DNA of 64,000 bases from Diaporthe sp. PMI_573 (Eukaryota > Ascomycota > Sordariomycetes > Diaporthales > Diaporthaceae), in the NCBI GenBank assembly GCA_021399435.1, contig JAJTUP010000077.1, positions 1 to 64,000 on the forward strand. The letters are read 5' to 3'. Position 1 is the stretch's first letter, and each line of letters starts with the position of its first letter. Below the pieces are notes generated by a model. The model ran no database searches, had not been told where the DNA came from, and saw only the letters and a program-made list of their open reading frames with translations. This document shows, piece after piece, positions 57,400 through 64,000 of this stretch. A program made the translations under genes and the position numbers.

Positions 57400-60300
57400 T
57401 ACTTTAGCTCAATAATATTCTAGCATAAAAACGGGAATATAATTAACTACTTTAATAGAAGATCAATACTCTAGAAGCAGCTCAAACAACTATTAAAGTT
57501 AAGCCGAAAGACTTAAAGCTGGCTAATATTACTTTACTACCTATAGCCTATACCCTTTAGTAATATAATAGCTAGATAATAGACTTAGAAAGAGCCTATA
57601 TCTCATAACTATAAACCCTCTATAACAATAAAATAAAAGTAATATATATATTAAACTATATTAAGAAAGAGTATTGAGACTGTTAGGATACTTATATAAA
57701 GTTCTTAAGAAAAGGAGATAAGTCTATCTTTGACTATTATAAGTAGAACAAGTTTAAGACTTTTAGCTCTAATTTTAAGAAAGATTCTTAAGGTATATCA
57801 AACATTATTTAAAGCTTAATTAATACCACCTACTAATAAGAAAACTAAGACCTATAGACCTTCTACTAGTATCTTAAAATATTAGAATTAGAATAGGAAA
57901 TAAAGAGTAATAGTTTAAAGGCTAAATTCTTTCTTTTAAAGCTGTTAGGATAAGTATTATTAGAGATTTAAATAAAATATACCCTTAGTATACCAGAGAC
58001 TAGGAATAAGATAGTTAAAATTGCTTAAGCAATCTAGGTTAATACCCTAGAAAAGGTAAGAAAGAGGAAGCATAAAGAGGTAGGCCTAAGGAAGAGGGGA
58101 ATTAATAAAACCTTTAATAAAAGAAAATAAGGGGGAAGCCCTTTAGGAAGTACTTTAAATATATAAGGTAAAACTTAAAATTATCTATAGTAGTAAAGCT
58201 AAGGAAGAGGCTAAGGATTAAGAGCTAGGGGTTTTTATATTTAACCAAATTAAAATGCTTAGGGAAGTACCTCTAAAGCAACCCTAAAGCTAAATCCTCT
58301 AGATAAAATAGGTAAGATAACTATATACTATAGATATAGAAATACCTACTACTACTCTCTAGACTACCTAATACCGATAGAAACTATAGCATTAGTAAAT
58401 TAAGTATAAGGCTGCAGCAACTATTAATCTAGGGGCTATTAAGGTTAAAACCAAGGAAGAGAGAGCTGAGGTACCTCTTAACTACCTATAGAAACAGTAT
58501 CTAAGATTAAAGAGAAGGACTAATAACTATACTTAGAAGTAGAAAAAGAGACAATTAAAGTCTAAGATATATTTATAATCTCTAGTAAAGTAACAACAAA
58601 GTAGGGTTAAAGATATATCAAAATTAATCTAGATATATAAATATAAGTAGATTTAGTTAGTATTTTATTTATCGAAAAGTTTAGTCTTAAATTATCTATA
58701 AAGTTATTAGTATTAGTAGTAGGAATCTAAGAGATTATAGTCTCTACTTATAGTATCTATTAAGTACCTTTATTACTTAAGGATTATTTTAACAATTAGA
58801 GGAAGGAGATATAAAATTATATTATAATTAGAAGGCAACGCTTAGAGTCTACTCTATTATTAGATACTTTAAGTTTAAAACATTTTTAAATAGGGCTAGA
58901 AAGTTATCTAAAAGATTAGTAGCTTTAGCAGGATAAAATTTATATAGTATAACAAACCGTAAAGTCTTTTTTAAAAAATTAGAGAAGGATCTTTTATTAT
59001 TATACAATCTTTTCTATAGTTAAACCTTTTAACCTAATAAAGCAAAAGGATTAATAGGAGCCTTAAGAGATAAATAAAGAAGAGAGACTACCCCTAAATC
59101 TATCTTAGATATACCTATAATTAAAGAAGCTAGAGGAGTTTTTTATTAAGGCCAGAGCTAAGGAGTTACTACTAAGGAGAAAGGCTGATTATATAATAGA
59201 GCTAGAAAAGGGGATTTTGCCCCTTTTTCTTCCCCTATACCTACTCTTATTAGGAGAGCTTAAGGTCTTAAAGGAATAGATTAAAGAAAGTTTAAAGTTA
59301 AGATAAATTACCCCTAGTAAGAGTCTTATAAATATACTAATCTTATTTATACTAAAAAAGAATAAGACCTTTTAGCTCTATATTAATTATAGAGCCCTTA
59401 ATAAAATAATAATAAAAAATTAGTACTCTTTACTGCTAGTTTTAGAGATTCTAGATTAACTATTAAGTATATAGTTTTTCTCTAAGATCGATTTAATAGA
59501 CATATACTATCAGATTTATATCTAAGAGGATAATAAATAGAAGACTGCTTTTTATACTTAATATAGATATTATAAATTTAGAGTAGTACTATTTAGATTA
59601 ACTAATATACTAGCTATATTTTAATCTTTTATTACTAAGGTTTTAGAAGATTATATTAATATCTATATAATTATTTATTTAAACAATATCTTGATTTTCT
59701 TAAGAAGCAAGGAAAAGTATAAAAATATATATAAACAATTATAGATTATCTTATAATAGTAGAGCTATATAGTAATATTAAGAAGTACTACTTTTTTTAA
59801 AAGGAAATTAAGTTTCTAGGATTTTTAGTTAGAAGGAAAGGAGTCTAAATAGACTTTAATAGAATTAAGACTATTTAAGAATAGCCTATACTAACAACCT
59901 ACTGCAACATTTAAGTCTTTCTAGGTTTTTATAACTTCTATTAAAGGTTTATCTAGGATTATTTGAGGATTATATAATCGCTTAATAAATAACTAAAAAG
60001 TATAAAATATAGCCAAAAGCTAGGGGGAATTAATCTCTTTGCCCTAGAAAATACTAAGGCACAAAAGGCTTTTAAAGGGCTTAAGACAAAATTCTAATAA
60101 GTACCCTCTTTTCTAACACTATAATTCTATACTTCCTACTCAAATTAAGTATAATATATTAGACAGAGCTGCTATGTTAGTAATCTTATAGCAATATAGC
60201 TATAAGGACAAATCTCTATAGTATCTAATTACTTTTTAGTTAAAGAAATTCTTAGGAGTTAAGCTAAATTAGACGACTTATAACAAGAAGCTAAGTACTA

Positions 60301-62638
60301 TTATTAAGAGTTTTAGACACTGGCAACAGTACCTTAAAGGGGTATAAGAACTAGTTATAGTACTCTCTAATTATAATAACCTTTATAGCTTTATAAAACA
60401 AAAGAAACTAACCTAGAAATAGGTTTAATAGCTTATATATCTAGCGGGATTTGATTTTACTATTAAATACTACTCTGAGAAGATAAATCTAGTAGATAGT
60501 CTATTAAGAAGGCCTAACTATATATTAGAAAAAAAGCCTCTAAATTTAAGTTAGATACTAACTTTAGAATTAAAAATAGTTACAACCATTAGGAAGGATA
60601 TATAATCCTATCTAGAAGACTAATAGTAGGCTTAATTTAAGGCTATAGTTAGAAATATTAAAGTATAAGAGATCTTAAAAATTGATTCCTCTCTAATAGA
60701 GCGTTGGCTTAAGTCTGCGGCTTTCCTATAAAGGCAGTTTATAACAAGAGTCTAGGTCTAGATATATATATATAATATAGGTATAATGTACTGAGAGCCC
60801 TATTCTCTACTATTAGACTTAATATATAAAGCCTAAAAAGAAGACTCTATAATTTAGACTATAATTAAAAGGATTTAATTCTCAAATAGGGCTGTTTTAG
60901 ATAGCTTTAGTTATAAGTTTCAAGATAGACTGCTTTACTAGAAGAGATATATATATATACTAGAATAAGAAGCTTTAAGATAGGAGATCCTATAAACCTA
61001 CTATAATAAGCCGCTAAGTAGATACTAGGGGCAAATAAGGATATAAATTCTAGTTAAAAAACATTTTTACTAGCTAGGCTTAAGGGCTATTGTTATACAT
61101 TATATACGCTCTTATATAATATATTAATATATATCTATACTATACTATTATCTATATAAAGAGCTTGCTTTATTACTGATTCTATTAGATCCTATATAAA
61201 AACTTAGTATAGATTTTGTTACTAGACTCTCGACTGCTATTATAGATAGCAAGGAAGTAGATATAATTTTAGTAATAATAGATCGATTTACTAAAATAAG
61301 TTTTTTCCTTTTAATAAATACTATAATAAATGCTGTAAAACTAAATAAGATCTTCTATAGGGAGATTAAGTATAAATAGGAACTACTAAGAGGAATTATA
61401 ACTAATAGAGGTATAATCTTTACTAGTAAGTTTTGGAAAACTCTTTGCTAACTAAGTAGGATTAAGAACTAATATACTACTATATACTACCTATAGGGTA
61501 ATAGATAAACAGAGAGGATAAACTAAATATTAGAATAATATCTAAGGGCGTTTATAATAGAAAATATGTAAAACTAGCTAAACCTGTTATATACTACATT
61601 CTTTGCTTGTAATTTAGTATGAAATTCTACAATTAAAATAAGTTTATTTAAAGCTCTCTTTAGCTATAAACTTTTTTTTACTATTTCTTATAATTAATAG
61701 CCTACTGAGAATAGTGTCTTAAGGAGAGAGGCACTAGCAGCTGAGGAATAATTAGAGAAACTCTAGTAAATTTAGATAGATTGTAAGGAGAACTAGAAAT
61801 ATATAGCTGAGATATAAGCTTGAAACTATAATAAATAGCATTAACTTAAGCAATTTAAGATTGGTAAATAAATATTACTAGCAGCTAAGTATTTATACCT
61901 AAAAGATAAAAAACTTACTCTATAAAGGGTTAGCCTATTTAAGATTCTATCTTAAATAGGCAAATAGGCTTATAGCTTAGTCTTCCTAAAGAAGTATTTA
62001 TAAATATACTATATATACTATATAAGCCAACTAGAGCTTTGGGTAGCAAGAAACCTAAAAGACCTAATAAAGGATATCCTAGGCCTACTAGACTTAGAGG
62101 ATAAATAAGTAGAATAGGAGCTAAAAGAGGTCTAAAACTACTAGGAGATTAAGGATACTATATACTACTTAATAAAATAGAAAGAATAGTTTAGTAAATA
62201 TAACTTATAGGTGCTAGAAGACAAAATGTTAGTAGATAAAACTATTATAAAGTATTAGAAAGGGAGAGAGTTGAAGCAAAACCGAAAAAGAGCCTAAGAC
62301 TAGACTAATAAAGACTATAGAAAGTGGCTATAATATAAGTAAATAATAGGCTTATAAGAGCTAGGATAGACTTAATAATATTTTAATAAGTGCTAGATAA
62401 CTGGCTAATAAACTTAAGGATATTTCAATAAGTGCTAGATAACTGGCTAATAAAGCCGATGCTAGTCTAATAAATGCTAGAATAGTAGCTAATAAAGCTA
62501 ATACTAGCCTAATATAAGAGAAATGTTATTAGATAAAGGCCTAGTAAAAGGCTATAAGATATAATATAAGCGAGAGAGAAGGTTTGAAAAATTAATATAT
62601 TAGAATTAAGTATAAATAACCTTAGAAATGTCTAGATT
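57400..62638 (+). pseudogene. Ty3/gypsy gag-pol, heavily RIPed (gypsy 2)
   Basis: A degraded gag-like stretch runs to about 58300. Reverse transcriptase lies at 59350-59720: FQLYINYRALNKIIIKN, FFSKIDLIDIYYQIYIQED, FRLTNILAIFQSFITKV and the catalytic box YLNNILIF, where the family has two Asp and this copy has two Asn. RNase H follows near 60150-60500. Integrase is at 60950-61560: DRFTKISFFLL, TNRGIIFTSKFWKTL with Asn for the catalytic Asp, and QGNRQTERINQILEQYLRAF. More than a hundred TAA/TAG codons break the frame. It is the most RIP-damaged element in the window together with copia 1. Confidence 0.85.
62385..62510 (+). repeat. 42-bp tandem repeat, three units
   Basis: Three consecutive 42-bp units starting AATAAGTGCTAGATAAC, AATAAGTGCTAGATAAC and AATAAATGCTAGAATAG. 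The length is a multiple of three, so before decay they would have encoded a 14-residue tandem repeat near the end of the gypsy polyprotein. Confidence 0.85.
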
Positions 62639-62646
62639 AAGGGGGG
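62639..62646 (+). promoter_or_regulatory. Possible polypurine tract of gypsy 2
   Basis: AAGGGGGG followed by ACTAG, at the place where the 3' LTR should begin. The expected TGTAACG start does not follow, so the 3' LTR is either missing or changed. Confidence 0.45.
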
Positions 62647-62649
62647 ACT

Positions 62650-64000
62650 AGAAAGATCCTTAAAAAGGCAATATAAGGATATTATTATCCTACTCTAAAA
62701 AACCAAACCCTTTATACTAATATAAATCACTAAGCTACTATATTCCCTAGTAATTATAGAGGAAGAGCTATCTATATTCTATACATTATTTCTTATAGCA
62801 GCAGTAGAAAACCCTTTAGCTAGGCTCTAAAAGTATTATCTATAATCTGTAAAACCTCTAAGAGAAACCCCTAAACTAAGCTATACTAAACTAGGAACCT
62901 ATTATTAGCCAGAACTATATATAGTATACAATAATAAGTATTAACTAGATCCTTTAGGATCTTTTTATAAAGATTATCTACTAAGTTGGCTAACCTAAAC
63001 TATACTAGATAAAGTAGGTATAAATTAGCTAGGGCTTATAACTAAAAGATACTAGCCTCTATAATAGCTGATTTTTAAATAGCTTAGTATATAATGTTAT
63101 CTTAAGGTATAGGAGACTTATATTTATAACCTTAATTTATTTCTTCTCCTTGTTTCTTTACAAACTATCCTTATATTTAGAATTCTCTACTGTCTTTTAG
63201 AATATTAGAGTACTACTAGGGCTATTTGCAGATAGGTTTATTAGGGTTTGGGCTAGGCAAAGCTATAAGATTAACAGCTAGTTCTCTTATACTATTAAAA
63301 GTATAGGGTCTACAGTTTAAGTAATTTTTTATAGAAAGGCCTTTATAAGATAAAGGTTAGTAATTAACCTAATAATTAGAAGATTACTCTAGAATAGTTA
63401 ATAGAATTAAGATAAATAAAAAAAAGAATACTTATTATTATATAGGGTAAGTAATGCTTTTTAATATATTAGTTATACTAAAAGCTTTCTAAATTAGTTA
63501 CTATATAAGATATATATTCTTATAAAGAGAGTATATTTTCTTCTACTTTCTTTAGAAAGCTGTATATATAGGCCTTATAGAGAGCTTGAGACTAGATTGC
63601 CTAGCTCTAAAACTATATTCTCTTATTTTATCTAGATAAGTTACATAAAGATTAAACAATATCTATAAAGCTGTCAGAAATATACTACTAACTAGGAGGC
63701 ATTATATACTTAACAGCCTTAGCAAGTATATATAACTATATATATTCTATAGTTAAGGTAGGAAGATTCTAGAGAGTTTAAGGTACTTTTAGGGGCCTAT
63801 TCTTTCTTAGATCCTCTAATAAGGAGGCAATACTTACAACTACCTTATAATAAGTTTAAAGGGTTTATAGAGTAGGGGCATGCTGTTTATTAGCTGTCTT
63901 AAAGGACCTATCTTAAGTTACTATTAAGATATTATTTAGTTTAAAGGAGGATAGCTCTATAGAGGAAGAGGTAGCAAGAGATTTAGAAATAGGACTAGTA
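62650..64000. other. AT-rich decayed repeat DNA
   Basis: Stop-rich in all frames and very AT-rich, consistent with RIPed repeat sequence. No domain could be recognised. It continues beyond the right edge of the window. Confidence 0.4.

Noticed and set aside
57000..64000. A CRISPR-like array because of regular AT-rich repetition
   Set aside because: The repetition is an in-frame 42-bp tandem repeat without spacers inside a decayed retrotransposon, and the organism is a fungus.

Overview
The window looks like a transposon-rich, accessory part of the genome of a filamentous ascomycete (Pezizomycotina). Its genes have several exons with short introns of 44 to about 170 bp and GTAAGT-like donors. 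Copia, gypsy, hAT, pogo, Mutator-like and Helitron elements are all present. Many repeats carry stop codons and replacements of the C-to-T / G-to-A kind expected from repeat-induced point mutation (RIP). I cannot name the species from the sequence.

Layout. 1-9.3 kb: a decayed Ty3/gypsy 3' half with a candidate LTR, then a heavily mutated Ty1/copia pol gene interrupted by a 512-bp repeat that recurs at 7.8 kb, then an unrecognised decayed reading frame. 9.5-12.5 kb: a two-exon glutathione S-transferase gene and copy A of a ~270-bp duplicated segment. 12.5-18.8 kb: a complete, lightly RIPed Ty1/copia element with 153-bp LTRs. 20.2 kb: a small secreted cysteine-rich protein. 20.9-25.7 kb: two halves of hAT transposases in opposite orientation, with an intact pogo-type element (88-bp terminal inverted repeats, complete transposase) between them. 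26.4-43.8 kb: a paraoxonase-like gene, an NmrA/isoflavone-reductase-like gene (preceded by copy B of the duplicated segment), a dead APH-type phosphotransferase, a Gfo/Idh/MocA oxidoreductase, a dead bZIP-DUF3425 regulator, a RIPed Mutator-like element with target-site duplication, and a zinc-type alcohol dehydrogenase. 43.9-54 kb: an N-terminal Helitron fragment on the + strand and a longer decayed Helitron on the - strand. 54.5-55.8 kb: an uncharacterised, apparently intact gene facing away from the Helitron. 56-64 kb: a decayed pogo N-terminus, a small MITE-like element, a palindrome and a heavily RIPed Ty3/gypsy element.

The five recognisable enzyme genes (GST, paraoxonase-like hydrolase, NmrA-like reductase, Gfo/Idh/MocA, alcohol dehydrogenase), together with the dead phosphotransferase and the dead regulator, could be remnants of a detoxification or secondary-metabolism locus taken apart by transposons. 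That is inference; no backbone synthase is visible. The mobile elements show clear age strata, from RIP-saturated (copia 1, gypsy 2, MULE) through lightly mutated (copia 2, Helitron) to intact (pogo).
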